DNA of 64,000 bases from Clostridium_AI sp964409685 (GTDB lineage Bacteria > Bacillota > Clostridia > Lachnospirales > Lachnospiraceae), in the NCBI GenBank assembly GCA_964409685.1, contig CAYPEJ010000023.1:1-64000 (forward strand), in the 5' to 3' direction. Shown in pieces: positions 1 through 8,597 of the stretch (position 1 is its first letter; each line of letters begins with the position of its first letter). Position numbers and translations under genes: made by a program. A model generated the notes under the pieces. That model had not been told where the DNA came from and ran no database searches. It worked only from the letters and a program-made list of their open reading frames with translations.

Positions 1-42
1 GCAAAGTGGTCTTAGGATTTTCAAATCCTAAGACCACTTTGT
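1..42. terminator. Perfect long hairpin beyond pheT
   Basis: A nearly perfect palindrome: arms 3-20 and 23-40 pair over 18 bp with only two bases between them, and one further C-G pair closes the base. It lies downstream of pheT (minus strand). The window edge hides whatever follows on the minus strand, so a T tract cannot be checked. It may be a terminator shared by convergent genes. Confidence 0.55.
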
Positions 43-51
43 CAACAGTCT

Positions 52-80
52 GAGACCGAAAAATTAAATTTTTCGGTCTC
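52..80. terminator. Second hairpin downstream of pheT
   Basis: Arms 52-64 and 68-80 form a 13-bp stem with a three-base loop, 28 bases from the pheT stop codon. The upper stem is all A-T and the lower part is GAGACCG/CGGTCTC. Read on the minus strand it has no long U tract after it; read on the plus strand it is followed by TCTTTCT. Most likely a terminator in tandem with the 1-42 hairpin. Confidence 0.5.
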
Positions 81-107
81 TCTTTCTATTAATTTCAAGT
101 TGCTTGA

Positions 108-2546
108 CTATTTTCTTAATTCAATATCAAGTTTTTCTAAGTTCTTCACAATCTTATCCATGATAGTGTTAACATCTTGGTCTGCAAGTGTTCTATCATT
201 TGCACGGAAGCTGATGGAGTATGCAACAGACTTGCATCCTTCTTTGATTTGACTTCCTTCGTAAACGTCGAATAAGTTTAAGCTTTCTAATAACTTACCA
301 CCACATTTACGGATGATTTCTTCTACTTGACCTACCATGATGGATTTAGACATTACCATACTGATATCACGAGTTACAGCTGGGTATTTTGCAATACCTT
401 TGTATTTGATATCGAAACTTGCACGAGCAACTACTTCTGGCATATCGATTACTGCAACGTATGCACGTTCGCCGATTCCGTAAGTATCCGCAACTTCTGG
501 ATGAACTTCACCTAGATAACCAATAACTGTTCCATCGTAAATGATATTTGCTTGTCTTCCTGGGTGTAAGAAAGGTTTTTGGGAAGCTGGATCGTATGTT
601 TCTAATCCTTTCATTCCAACCTTTTCTAAAAATTCTTCTACAATACCTTTTAAGTCGAAGAAATCACCTGCACCGAACATACCTAAAGCGAATTGTGTTC
701 TTTCGTCTGGAAGTTCTGTTAATGGTAATGCTTTTGGAATATAAATGTTAGCGATTTCGTATAATCTAACATTTTTATTTCTTCTGTTATAGTTTGTTGC
801 TAAAGATGTTAACATTCCGTTTAACATGGATGTTCTCATAATACTGTAATCTTCACCTAATGGATTTTTGATTACGATTACATCTCTTAGGGAGTCATCT
901 TCTGCAATTCTTAATTTTTCGAATACTTTTGGACTTTCGAAGGAGTAAGTCATGGATTCGTAGAAACCGAATTGCTCTGCTACATTTCTAGCGATATTTT
1001 CAATTTTTAATTTGAAGGATAAGCTTCCGCTGGAAGATCCTGCTGGAAGTGTTGTTGGAATGTTGTCGTAACCGAAGAAACGAGCAACTTCTTCTGCAAC
1101 GTCTGCTAAACGAAGAACATCTTGTCTCCATGTTGGAATTGTTAATTCCTTTTTCGCTTCATCTACCTCGAAATCTAACATTTTAAAGTAACCAACCATT
1201 TCTTCTTCAGAAATGTCTGTACCTAATAGTTTGTTGATTTTATCTGCATCGTAAGCTACTACTGTTGGTTGGTTTACTGTTTCGTATTCATCTACATAGC
1301 CACCAACTACTTCACCTGCACCTAATTCTTCGATTAGTTCACATGCACGATCCATTGCTTGCATTGCTGTGTTTGGATCTAAGCCTTTTTCAAATTTTGC
1401 TTGGGCATCTGTACGCATACCTAATTTTTTACCAGATAGACGGATATTTGTTCCATCAAAGCAAGCTGCTTCAAATAACATTGTTTTCACGTCATCTGTA
1501 ATCTTAGAGTTTTCTCCACCCATGATACCTGCGATACCAATTGGTTTTTCCGCATCACAAATCATTAGTATTGAGGAATCTAAGTTTCTATCTTGTCCGT
1601 CTAGTGTTTGGAATGTTTCTCCGTCTTTTGCACGACGAACTACAATTTTGTTACCTGCGATTGTGTCTAAATCGTAAGCGTGCATTGGTTGACCGTATTC
1701 TTCCATTACATAGTTTGTAATATCTACAATGTTGTTAATTGGACGAATTCCGCAAGCGGATAGTCTTCTTTGCATCCATTCTGGTGATGGAGCAATCTTG
1801 ATGTTTTTCACAACACGACCTACGTAACGTTTACATAAATCTTTATCTTGAATTTCAACGCTTACGATATCTTTTACATTTTCGTTATTACCAGTCTTTT
1901 TAATTTCTGGTACAATAAATGGTTTACGGAATGTTGCTGCTGCTTCTCTTGCAATACCGATTATGGAGAAGCAATCTACACGGTTGGATGTTACTTCGTA
2001 TTCTACTACAACATCATTCAAACCTAATAATTCTACTGCAGAGCTTCCGATTGGAGCGTCCTTGTAATTTTCGTTATCGCTTAGGATATAGATTCCGTCT
2101 TCTGCTGCGTCTGGATAGAATTCTTTAGAAGAACCTAATTCTCCGATGGAACACATCATACCGAAAGATTCTACGCCACGTAGTTTTCCTTTTTTGATTT
2201 TAATTCCATCTGGATGAGGAGTGTCATCGTGTGCGCTTCCTGCTACACAGCCACCTACTAATACAACTGGAATCTTGTCTCCTTCTTTTACGTTTGGTGC
2301 ACCTGTTACGATTTGAACTACTTCACCTTCTTCTGAGATTTGAACTTGACAGATGATTAATTTATCTGCGTCTGGATGTCTCTCTATTTTTAAAATCTTA
2401 CCTACCACAATTTTTTCTAAATTTTTATCTAATTCTTCGTAACCTTCTACTTTTGTTCCAGACAATGTCATAGCATCCATGTACTCTCTTGGTGTACAGG
2501 ATAACTCTGGTACATATGCTTTCACCCATGATAATGGTGTTTTCAT
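108..2546 (-). CDS. pheT: Phenylalanine-tRNA ligase beta subunit
   Basis: PheT joins PheS in an alpha2-beta2 enzyme that charges tRNA-Phe in the cytoplasm; the beta chain carries the tRNA-anticodon-binding and editing parts. The 812-residue length is usual for bacteria. In order one sees the N-terminal EMAP/tRNA-binding OB fold (about 40-150, with HPDADKL), the B3/4 editing domain (about 210-390, with RPINNIVDITNYV and HAYD), a B5 domain (about 405-475), the catalytic-like core (DVAEEVARFFGYDNIP) and the C-terminal ferredoxin-fold anticodon domain (YPAVTRDIS). ATG at 2546 is preceded by AGGAGG at 2554-2559. It lies 256 bp downstream of pheS, an unusually long gap filled by a tandem repeat. 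Confidence 0.97.
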   Translation of the reverse strand: MKTPLSWVKAYVPELSCTPREYMDAMTLSGTKVEGYEELDKNLEKIVVGKILKIERHPDADKLIICQVQISEEGEVVQIVTGAPNVKEGDKIPVVLVGGCVAGSAHDDTPHPDGIKIKKGKLRGVESFGMMCSIGELGSSKEFYPDAAEDGIYILSDNENYKDAPIGSSAVELLGLNDVVVEYEVTSNRVDCFSIIGIAREAAATFRKPFIVPEIKKTGNNENVKDIVSVEIQDKDLCKRYVGRVVKNIKIAPSPEWMQRRLSACGIRPINNIVDITNYVMEEYGQPMHAYDLDTIAGNKIVVRRAKDGETFQTLDGQDRNLDSSILMICDAEKPIGIAGIMGGENSKITDDVKTMLFEAACFDGTNIRLSGKKLGMRTDAQAKFEKGLDPNTAMQAMDRACELIEELGAGEVVGGYVDEYETVNQPTVVAYDADKINKLLGTDISEEEMVGYFKMLDFEVDEAKKELTIPTWRQDVLRLADVAEEVARFFGYDNIPTTLPAGSSSGSLSFKLKIENIARNVAEQFGFYESMTYSFESPKVFEKLRIAEDDSLRDVIVIKNPLGEDYSIMRTSMLNGMLTSLATNYNRRNKNVRLYEIANIYIPKALPLTELPDERTQFALGMFGAGDFFDLKGIVEEFLEKVGMKGLETYDPASQKPFLHPGRQANIIYDGTVIGYLGEVHPEVADTYGIGERAYVAVIDMPEVVARASFDIKYKGIAKYPAVTRDISMVMSKSIMVGQVEEIIRKCGGKLLESLNLFDVYEGSQIKEGCKSVAYSISFRANDRTLADQDVNTIMDKIVKNLEKLDIELRK

Positions 2547-2591
2547 GGTAATTCCTCCTTATTGTTCTATTGTTAATGGAAATGAATATTT

Positions 2592-2796
2592 ATATTGAAA
2601 ATTCGCAATCCGCTATCGCTCCTTGCTCATAAGCTTGATGCCACTCCGTGGCATTTCAGTCCGCTGCGCTCCCTGAAACAGTCAACAAGTTGACATATTG
2701 AAAATTCGCAATCCGCTGCGCTCCTTGCTCATAAGCTTACTGCCACTCCGTGGCATTTCAATCCGCTGCACTCCCTGAAACAGTCAACAAGTTGAC
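2592..2796. repeat. 103-bp tandem duplication between pheS and pheT
   Basis: Two head-to-tail copies, 2592-2694 (103 bp) and 2695-2796 (102 bp), differ by a few substitutions and one indel. Each copy holds two related sub-repeats reading GGAGCGCAGCGGAYTG-like on the minus strand, a TGCCAC-TCC-GTGGCA hairpin and a GTCAAC-AA-GTTGAC dyad. The copies are much more GC-rich than the surrounding sequence. The element sits inside the pheS-pheT operon and has no long ORF. It looks like a dispersed intergenic repeat (REP or MITE-like) that duplicated locally; no terminal repeats or transposase were seen. Confidence 0.85.
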
Positions 2797-2802
2797 TGCA
2801 AG

Positions 2803-3822
2803 CTAAAATTGACCAAGGAAGCGTGTATCATTTTCATATAATAAACGCATATCGTCAATTTCATATTTTAATAATGCGATTCTTTCTAGACCTACACCGA
2901 ATGCAAATCCTACATATTCTTCTGGGTCAATTCCGCTCATTTCTAATACGTGTGGGTGAACCATACCACATCCTAAGATTTCGATCCAACCTTCACCTTT
3001 ACAGAAACGGCAACCTTTTCCACCACATTTGAAACAGGAAACGTCCATCTCAGCACTTGGCTCTGTGAATGGGAAGTGGTGTGGTCTGAATTTTACTTTT
3101 GTATCTTCACCGAATACTTGTTTTGCAAATTCTGCAAGTGTTCCTTTTAAATCTGCAAATGTAACATTTTTATCAATTACAAGACCTTCTACTTGGTGGA
3201 AGGATGGGGAGTGTGTCGCATCTACTTCGTCAGAACGGAATACACGTCCTGGTGCAATCATACGGATAGGTACTTTACCTTTTTCCATCTCATGAATCTG
3301 TGTAGAAGATGTTTGTGTACGAAGTACGATATCGCTGTTAATATAGAAAGTATCTTGTTCATCTTTTGCTGGGTGGTTTGCTGGAATGTTTAATGCTTCA
3401 AAGTTGTAGTAATCATATTCTACTTCTGGACCTTCTACTACTTCGTAACCCATACCAATAAAGATACGTTGAATTTCTTCTAATGCGATTGTATTTGGAT
3501 GACGGTGTCCCATCATTGGTTTTTTCGCTGGAAGTGTAACGTCGATTGTTTCTGCTTTCATTTGCGCTTCTCTTAATGAACTTGCTAAAGCGGCTTTCTT
3601 ATCGTCCAATACACCTTCTAATTTTGTTCTTGCTTCATTTACTAATTGACCTACTTTTGGTCTATCTTCAGGCGCTACGTCCTTCATAGATTTTAAGATA
3701 CTTGTTAACTCACCTTTTTTTCCAAGGAATGCAACACGAATATCATTTAATTCTTCCAGTTTTTCAGAAACATTAATTTTCTCAACTGCGTCACTCACAA
3801 TTTTCTCTAATTTTTCTTTCAT
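2803..3822 (-). CDS. pheS: Phenylalanine-tRNA ligase alpha subunit
   Basis: Catalytic subunit of PheRS, a class II synthetase that makes Phe-tRNA with PheT. The 339-residue product has the N-terminal coiled coil (about 1-90, with FLGKKGELT), then the class II core: motif 2 around FRSDEVDATHSPSFHQVEG and motif 3 at GFAFGVGLERIALL. A CFKCGGKGCRFCKGEGW segment is the cysteine pattern common in Firmicute PheS. The reading frame is open to 3852, but ATG at 3822 is chosen because AAGGAG lies at 3832-3837, eight or so bases upstream. First gene of the T-box-controlled pheST operon. Confidence 0.96.
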   Translation of the reverse strand: MKEKLEKIVSDAVEKINVSEKLEELNDIRVAFLGKKGELTSILKSMKDVAPEDRPKVGQLVNEARTKLEGVLDDKKAALASSLREAQMKAETIDVTLPAKKPMMGHRHPNTIALEEIQRIFIGMGYEVVEGPEVEYDYYNFEALNIPANHPAKDEQDTFYINSDIVLRTQTSSTQIHEMEKGKVPIRMIAPGRVFRSDEVDATHSPSFHQVEGLVIDKNVTFADLKGTLAEFAKQVFGEDTKVKFRPHHFPFTEPSAEMDVSCFKCGGKGCRFCKGEGWIEILGCGMVHPHVLEMSGIDPEEYVGFAFGVGLERIALLKYEIDDMRLLYENDTRFLGQF

Positions 3823-3898
3823 GAGTATACTCCTTTCTTCTTTCGGGGTCATTTTTTCTTGTCACATTGTATATAAACACATTTCTATATAAATGCAT

Positions 3899-4133
3899 AA
3901 AAAAAACGCCCCTTACTTTTTACAAATAAGGGACGAAATAAATTCCGCGGTACCACCCTGATTCTTAGGTCTTCTATGTATGCCTAAGCTCTCTCTACAT
4001 GCGTAACGTGCACAAAACGTCATCTCCTACTCACTTTCGCTTCAAAGATGCAGCTCTGGTGGGAAAATGGGCTTATACTGAACTTAAGGATGCTTCCAAC
4101 CGATGACATCCTCTCTCTGGAAGGAATATAAGC
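3899..4133 (-). promoter_or_regulatory. T-box leader (phenylalanine) of pheST
   Basis: On the minus strand the leader has Stem I with base arms GCTTATA/TATAAGC (4127-4133 and 4071-4077), an internal AGAGA and GGTTGGAAG as in other T-boxes, and the specifier codon UUC (Phe) at 4082-4080 followed by A. The conserved T-box sequence complementary to 3945-3958 (GGGTGGTACCGCGG on the minus strand) precedes a terminator hairpin at 3907-3935 with eight or more Ts (3906 downward). Uncharged tRNA-Phe should stabilise the antiterminator and allow transcription of pheS and pheT. Confidence 0.95.
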
Positions 4134-4170
4134 TTTAGAACACCGTCGATGCTTTTTTCTCATAGTCAAT

Positions 4171-4199
4171 ATTCTAAACAGAAAAGTTAGTTTCGTCAA
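4171..4199 (-). promoter_or_regulatory. Promoter of the pheST T-box unit
   Basis: Minus-strand TTGACG (4199-4194), 17-bp spacer, TAGAAT (4176-4171): a good sigma-A promoter placed some 38 bases before Stem I of the T-box. Confidence 0.75.
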
Positions 4200-4228
4200 G
4201 ACGTTCTTTTGAAATCTTTTCTGTATTT

Positions 4229-4266
4229 AAAAGCCTCTGACTATAAAAATTATAATCAGAGGCTCT
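4229..4266 (-). terminator. Terminator after the pectate lyase gene
   Basis: Arms around 4232-4245 and 4251-4264 (AGCCTCTGA/TCAGAGGCT core, one internal mismatch) form a hairpin followed on the minus strand by TTTTAAAT. It lies about 40 bases after the pectate lyase stop codon. Confidence 0.8.
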
Positions 4267-4305
4267 ACTTTAATAAAAAGAATTATTTATTCACTTAGCA
4301 ATGTC

Positions 4306-7300
4306 TTAGAATGTGGCACCCATTCCATAGAATGCAGAAGATGATTTCACCTTCAAGAAAGATCCTGTGTTAATAGAACCATCTGCATTTCTCCATAATG
4401 TATGCACATCTGCTCCTAAGGATGGTGAGCTTACCGATTCAAAATCAGAAGCTGTTGGACCTGTTACTACGGTTCCAACTTTATCGTTGTTGATTGTTGT
4501 TGCGCTGGATACTTGATAATATTTGGATGAGTTGTAGTATACAGAGTTTGAAATGGTACCGATGAACTTATCACTTGCGATTGTGTTTGTAGAACAAGAT
4601 AATAAGTTTTTATAAACAGCACCACTTCCTGCACGGTTCATTTGGAAGTTTGCTTTACCACCGTTGTCACGAGAGTTGTTGAAGGATGTACAATTGGAAA
4701 CTTGTAATGCTGTTGGGTTGTTGTTGTCTGTGAAACCGTGGTTTTTATTTTCAAATGCAATACAGTTTGTAACGATGTGAGGTGTTCCAACGCCAGAACC
4801 ACCTAATTTGAATCCGTTACCATCGCTATTGTCTGTAAATACACCTGCTACTGTTTGACCATTTCTAAATGCAATACTATTTTTGATTGTAATAACACCG
4901 ATTGGGCCTGTTGCAGATTTTGCGTAACAATCCCATCCGTCATCTACGTTGTTGTATGCGATACAACCGTCAAATACGTTACCTTCACCACATGTTAATT
5001 TTGCTGCAAAACCATCTGCATTTTCACCTGTTGCTGTGTCCATGTTGTTGCAAGAAGTACAGTTTTTGATTGTGTTGTATGCTGGCCAATCGGACATGTT
5101 ACTTAAACTAGAATTACGACGGCTTACTTGTAGACCTGTATCACGGTTTCCATCGAATTCACAGTTTTCAATCCAGTTGTAGTTACCGCTTAACATCATT
5201 CCGTTGTCCGCAGCACCTGTAATCTTAATTCCGTAAACTTTCCAGTAGTTACCCTCTAATTGAATACCTCTGTCATTTGTTGCAGTATCGCCATATGGTT
5301 GGCTAGAGAAATCAAATACAACATCTGCGCCGTTGTATGCAACGATGGATTTGTATTTTCCTTCTGAACCGTTATTTCCATAAGCAATTGTGATTTGGTG
5401 ATCATAGCTGTAGGTACCTGCTAAACAGTAAATTGTGTTGCCTGCTTGCACTGCTGTTAAGGCTGATTCAAAGTCCATTGGGTTGCTTTGTGTACCAGTT
5501 CCATTTGCATTTGGAGCTACGAAGATATCTCCTGATACTGGTTCTACACTTGGTGTTGTAGTTGCTGTGGCACTTGGACTTGGGCTAGGGCTTACTGTAA
5601 CGCTAGGACTTGGACTAGCACTTGCTGTAACACTTGGGCTAGTACTTGGGGAAGGAGAGGTTACTACTCCACCATTTGTTACTTTCATGTAGAAGATACC
5701 AATGTTGTCATCTGGTGGGTAGATTACATAGGTACCTGCGTATGGTAAGTCAAATACAAATTCTTTTACTTCGCCACCTACTGTTGTTTCACTTTGTAAA
5801 TCTGTTCCGTTGTAGTTTAATGTAATTCTACGTTCATCGCTAGAACCACTCATTGCATGAACAATTAAGGAACCTGCTTCTGTAGTTGTAAATGATACTG
5901 CACGTTTTGTTGTTGTTCCTTTACCGCCTGATTTCGCACGTTGTGTGTATGTTACGCCATTACATGTTTTATTTGAACTATCTACTACCCATTTTGAATC
6001 ACCTACGACAAATGTAAATCCGTTTACTGTTAAATCTTCTGTGTAGGTACCTGCTGTCATGTCTGTGGAAACATTTAATTCCATAGCTGTAGTCGCACTT
6101 GCACTTGGGCTAATTACTGGTGCTGTGGTTGTTGTTACTGGTGCACTAGAACTTTCTACTGGAGCAGTAGTTGTTGTTACTGGGGCACTAGAACTTACTA
6201 CTGGACTACTTTGACCACTTACATATGTATATTCTGTTCCATTGATTGTGTAGATAACTTTGTAGTTATCCATACTTAACATAGTACCATTTGCATTGAA
6301 ACCAAAGGATGTGGAAGCACCTGCTGCAAGGTAAGCGTTCCATGTATCTGGACTAAATGTAATTGTATTTCCACTTACTTCCGCGGACGCACACCAGATG
6401 CCTGTAATTTCAACGTCGGATGCATCTACAACAATTTTCCAACTATCAATTGCTTCGTCCATCTTATTTGTAATATTTACACTATAACCAAAGGATGTTC
6501 CCCATGATGTGCCACTTCCTGTTACTTCAAAGTCTCCGGAAACTGGAGTTGTAGAAGTTATTGGTGTTGTTGTAGCACTTGGTGTTGTTGTTACAGGTGT
6601 TGTTGTAGTCACTACTGGAGTTGTCTCGGTTGTTGTAGGTACTGTTGTTGTCACTACTGCACTTGCTGTTGGCGCTATACTTGGTGTTGTAGCTGTTCCA
6701 CTTAGTAATGCACCTGAATAAGATGTGCTCATCCAATCAGTAGCGGACATAGAAACAGAACCTGCACCTGCGTATTGTTGTAATAAACTAGATAATGTGG
6801 ATGGGTCGTATAAGTTATAGGAATATCCTAAACTAGATTTAAAGGAATCTGTATCAAATGCTAATGGTGTACATGGCCATGCGCATAAATATGTATCGGC
6901 ATCTGTACTATTTCCTGTGTATGTATAAGTACCGTTATATGTCTGAGGAGTTACACTAGAATACTCACTCCATGTTCTTGAAATGTTGTTAATTGTATAT
7001 CTTGAATTTAATGCTGCAACTTTACCTGTCTTGCTACTATTATCTGGGTCTGTGTTGTTGTTACGTAATGGAACGTTGATATTTACGATATCACAATTTT
7101 CTAATAAAATAGAACCATTACATGCGGAGATTGCACCATTACTTACTAATTTCATAGAACTTGGAACAGAAACGCCACGATCTTTGAGAGAGTTCTTTAA
7201 GTCCCAAATCATAGAACCATCCATAACGCAGTTATATTCATGAACATTTCCACCACGTAATCTTGGAAGACGATCCATTTGACCATAATAATAGTTATTT

Positions 7301-8223
7301 GCAAGAGTTGCACTTAATGCACTCATAGTACTGTCGCTATCAGAGTGACCGATTAAATGACATTTTTTCTGAGCTCCTAAGTATGTACACATGTCATCAA
7401 ATGTAATGCCTGCTGCTCTGTCAGCTTTATAGTTAGAATATGAACTTTGGTTATTTTCAAGTTCATTCATCATTGTCATAAAGAATTGATTGCTTTTATC
7501 GTATGGAAGCATCTTACACCAAGATACTGTAATATCATGAGATGCTTTCTTAATGTCTAATAAGCCATCGTATGCTTTATACAACGTACAGTGATCGAAC
7601 CAAATATTATAACTTTCGCCTTCGATTGTGAAGTAATCCCAGTCATTGGAATCGTAATCACCTGAGTCGTCATATTCCCAGATTTCATCAAATGCTAAGT
7701 TACGAATAATAATGTTGTTGGATGCACCTTTGATAGTAAAGCATGCGTGTTTGATTGTAGAACCATTTTTAGAGAAGATAGTTAAGTCACTTCTTTGTTG
7801 GATGTAAACTTTAGAAACACCTGTTTTGATTAGTGTAGGGTGTGTCTTTGGAGTTGCTGCTGCTGTTACATTGTAACTTTTTGCAGTATCCGATAATAGG
7901 TTGTATCCTAAGTCGATGTCGTTCATTACTTCAATTACTCTTGGACCATCCCAAACTTTGTTGGTACTAGGATCCTTTTTATTTAATGCAGCTAATAATT
8001 CTTCAGCTGTACTTACTTGAATGTAGCTAGATGAAGAAGTATCCATTACTCCACCACCAGTTACGCCTTGAGCTTTTGCATATCCTTCCATATTGAAAGA
8101 TGCAGAGACACTAGAAGCTGCTTGTACTGCTACTTCACTGGTAAATCCAGGTGTCCATAGTGAAAAAATTAATGCAATTACTAAAAGAATTGATAATCTT
8201 TTATTGGTCTGTTTTGCACACAT
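4306..8223 (-). CDS. Secreted two-catalytic-domain pectate lyase (PL1-CBM2-CBM-like-PL9)
   Basis: Extracellular enzyme that cleaves polygalacturonate by beta-elimination. The 1305 residues begin with a signal peptide (about 1-36, ending VQAA). A PL1 pectate lyase domain spans about 37-500, with FDHCTLYKAYDGLLDI and the RLPRLRGG motif. After a Thr/Pro linker comes a CBM2-like module (about 561-666, conserved Trp residues), a Ser/Pro linker, a further beta-sandwich module (about 712-850, probably carbohydrate binding), a SPSPS linker, and a C-terminal PL9 parallel beta-helix (about 897-1305, with GFAAKLTCGEGN and DDGWDCY). ATG at 8223 has AGGAGG at 8235-8240. A cre-type site overlaps its promoter. 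Monocistronic. PL1 and PL9 assignments are strong; the 712-850 module is not identified to family. Confidence 0.92.
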   Translation of the reverse strand: MCAKQTNKRLSILLVIALIFSLWTPGFTSEVAVQAASSVSASFNMEGYAKAQGVTGGGVMDTSSSSYIQVSTAEELLAALNKKDPSTNKVWDGPRVIEVMNDIDLGYNLLSDTAKSYNVTAAATPKTHPTLIKTGVSKVYIQQRSDLTIFSKNGSTIKHACFTIKGASNNIIIRNLAFDEIWEYDDSGDYDSNDWDYFTIEGESYNIWFDHCTLYKAYDGLLDIKKASHDITVSWCKMLPYDKSNQFFMTMMNELENNQSSYSNYKADRAAGITFDDMCTYLGAQKKCHLIGHSDSDSTMSALSATLANNYYYGQMDRLPRLRGGNVHEYNCVMDGSMIWDLKNSLKDRGVSVPSSMKLVSNGAISACNGSILLENCDIVNINVPLRNNNTDPDNSSKTGKVAALNSRYTINNISRTWSEYSSVTPQTYNGTYTYTGNSTDADTYLCAWPCTPLAFDTDSFKSSLGYSYNLYDPSTLSSLLQQYAGAGSVSMSATDWMSTSYSGALLSGTATTPSIAPTASAVVTTTVPTTTETTPVVTTTTPVTTTPSATTTPITSTTPVSGDFEVTGSGTSWGTSFGYSVNITNKMDEAIDSWKIVVDASDVEITGIWCASAEVSGNTITFSPDTWNAYLAAGASTSFGFNANGTMLSMDNYKVIYTINGTEYTYVSGQSSPVVSSSAPVTTTTAPVESSSAPVTTTTAPVISPSASATTAMELNVSTDMTAGTYTEDLTVNGFTFVVGDSKWVVDSSNKTCNGVTYTQRAKSGGKGTTTKRAVSFTTTEAGSLIVHAMSGSSDERRITLNYNGTDLQSETTVGGEVKEFVFDLPYAGTYVIYPPDDNIGIFYMKVTNGGVVTSPSPSTSPSVTASASPSPSVTVSPSPSPSATATTTPSVEPVSGDIFVAPNANGTGTQSNPMDFESALTAVQAGNTIYCLAGTYSYDHQITIAYGNNGSEGKYKSIVAYNGADVVFDFSSQPYGDTATNDRGIQLEGNYWKVYGIKITGAADNGMMLSGNYNWIENCEFDGNRDTGLQVSRRNSSLSNMSDWPAYNTIKNCTSCNNMDTATGENADGFAAKLTCGEGNVFDGCIAYNNVDDGWDCYAKSATGPIGVITIKNSIAFRNGQTVAGVFTDNSDGNGFKLGGSGVGTPHIVTNCIAFENKNHGFTDNNNPTALQVSNCTSFNNSRDNGGKANFQMNRAGSGAVYKNLLSCSTNTIASDKFIGTISNSVYYNSSKYYQVSSATTINNDKVGTVVTGPTASDFESVSSPSLGADVHTLWRNADGSINTGSFLKVKSSSAFYGMGATF

Positions 8224-8375
8224 AAATCAATTTCCCTCCTAAAATTCATAAAAACAAATCATACTATGTAATTAATACTGATAAACCTCCGATCCTCCTT
8301 TCCCAAACTCTCCCTTCCCAACCTTTTCATCGATTTGAGAACTTCTAAAAAGTTTTGATTACTTTTCGCTTTCTT

Positions 8376-8404
8376 ATCATACTCTTAAATGTAAACGCTT
8401 ACAA
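8376..8404 (-). promoter_or_regulatory. Promoter and cre site of the pectate lyase gene
   Basis: Minus-strand TTGTAA (8404-8399), 17-bp spacer, TATGAT (8381-8376). TGTAAACGCTTACA at 8390-8403 fits the CcpA consensus TGWAANCGNTNWCA at every position and covers the -35 box, so binding of CcpA (or another LacI-family protein) should block RNA polymerase when preferred sugars are present. The remaining 8405-8597 stretch holds a weak plus-strand promoter candidate (TTGCAA 8529-8534, TATCAT 8552-8557) for the next gene. Confidence 0.75.
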
Positions 8405-8597
8405 TTCACAAATGAACTAATCTTTTTCGAATTTTTTAGTAAAAATGACACAAAAATTTTGTCTACTTTTCTGTTTTTGAACATAAAATTTACTTCTAAC
8501 TTGATTCTGTTCCCATATTATTTGACTATTGCAAATTTATTTTACATATACTATCATATACAACTATGAATTGTTAATTTTTCCAAAGGAGTTTTAA

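Noticed and set aside
2592..2796. CRISPR array or insertion sequence between pheS and pheT
   Set aside because: The repeat is a two-copy tandem without spacers, cas genes, transposase or target duplication.
3823..3852. Ten-codon extension of pheS
   Set aside because: AAGGAG at 3832-3837 lies inside it and positions the ATG at 3822.
5435..5692. Plus-strand frame across the SPSPS linker
   Set aside because: Repetitive Leu/Gly composition is the complement of the linker repeats.
6509..6736. Low-complexity frames opposite or beside the Thr-rich linkers of the pectate lyase
   Set aside because: Biased Val/Gly or Asn/Ser composition mirrors the linker codons; no ribosome binding sites.
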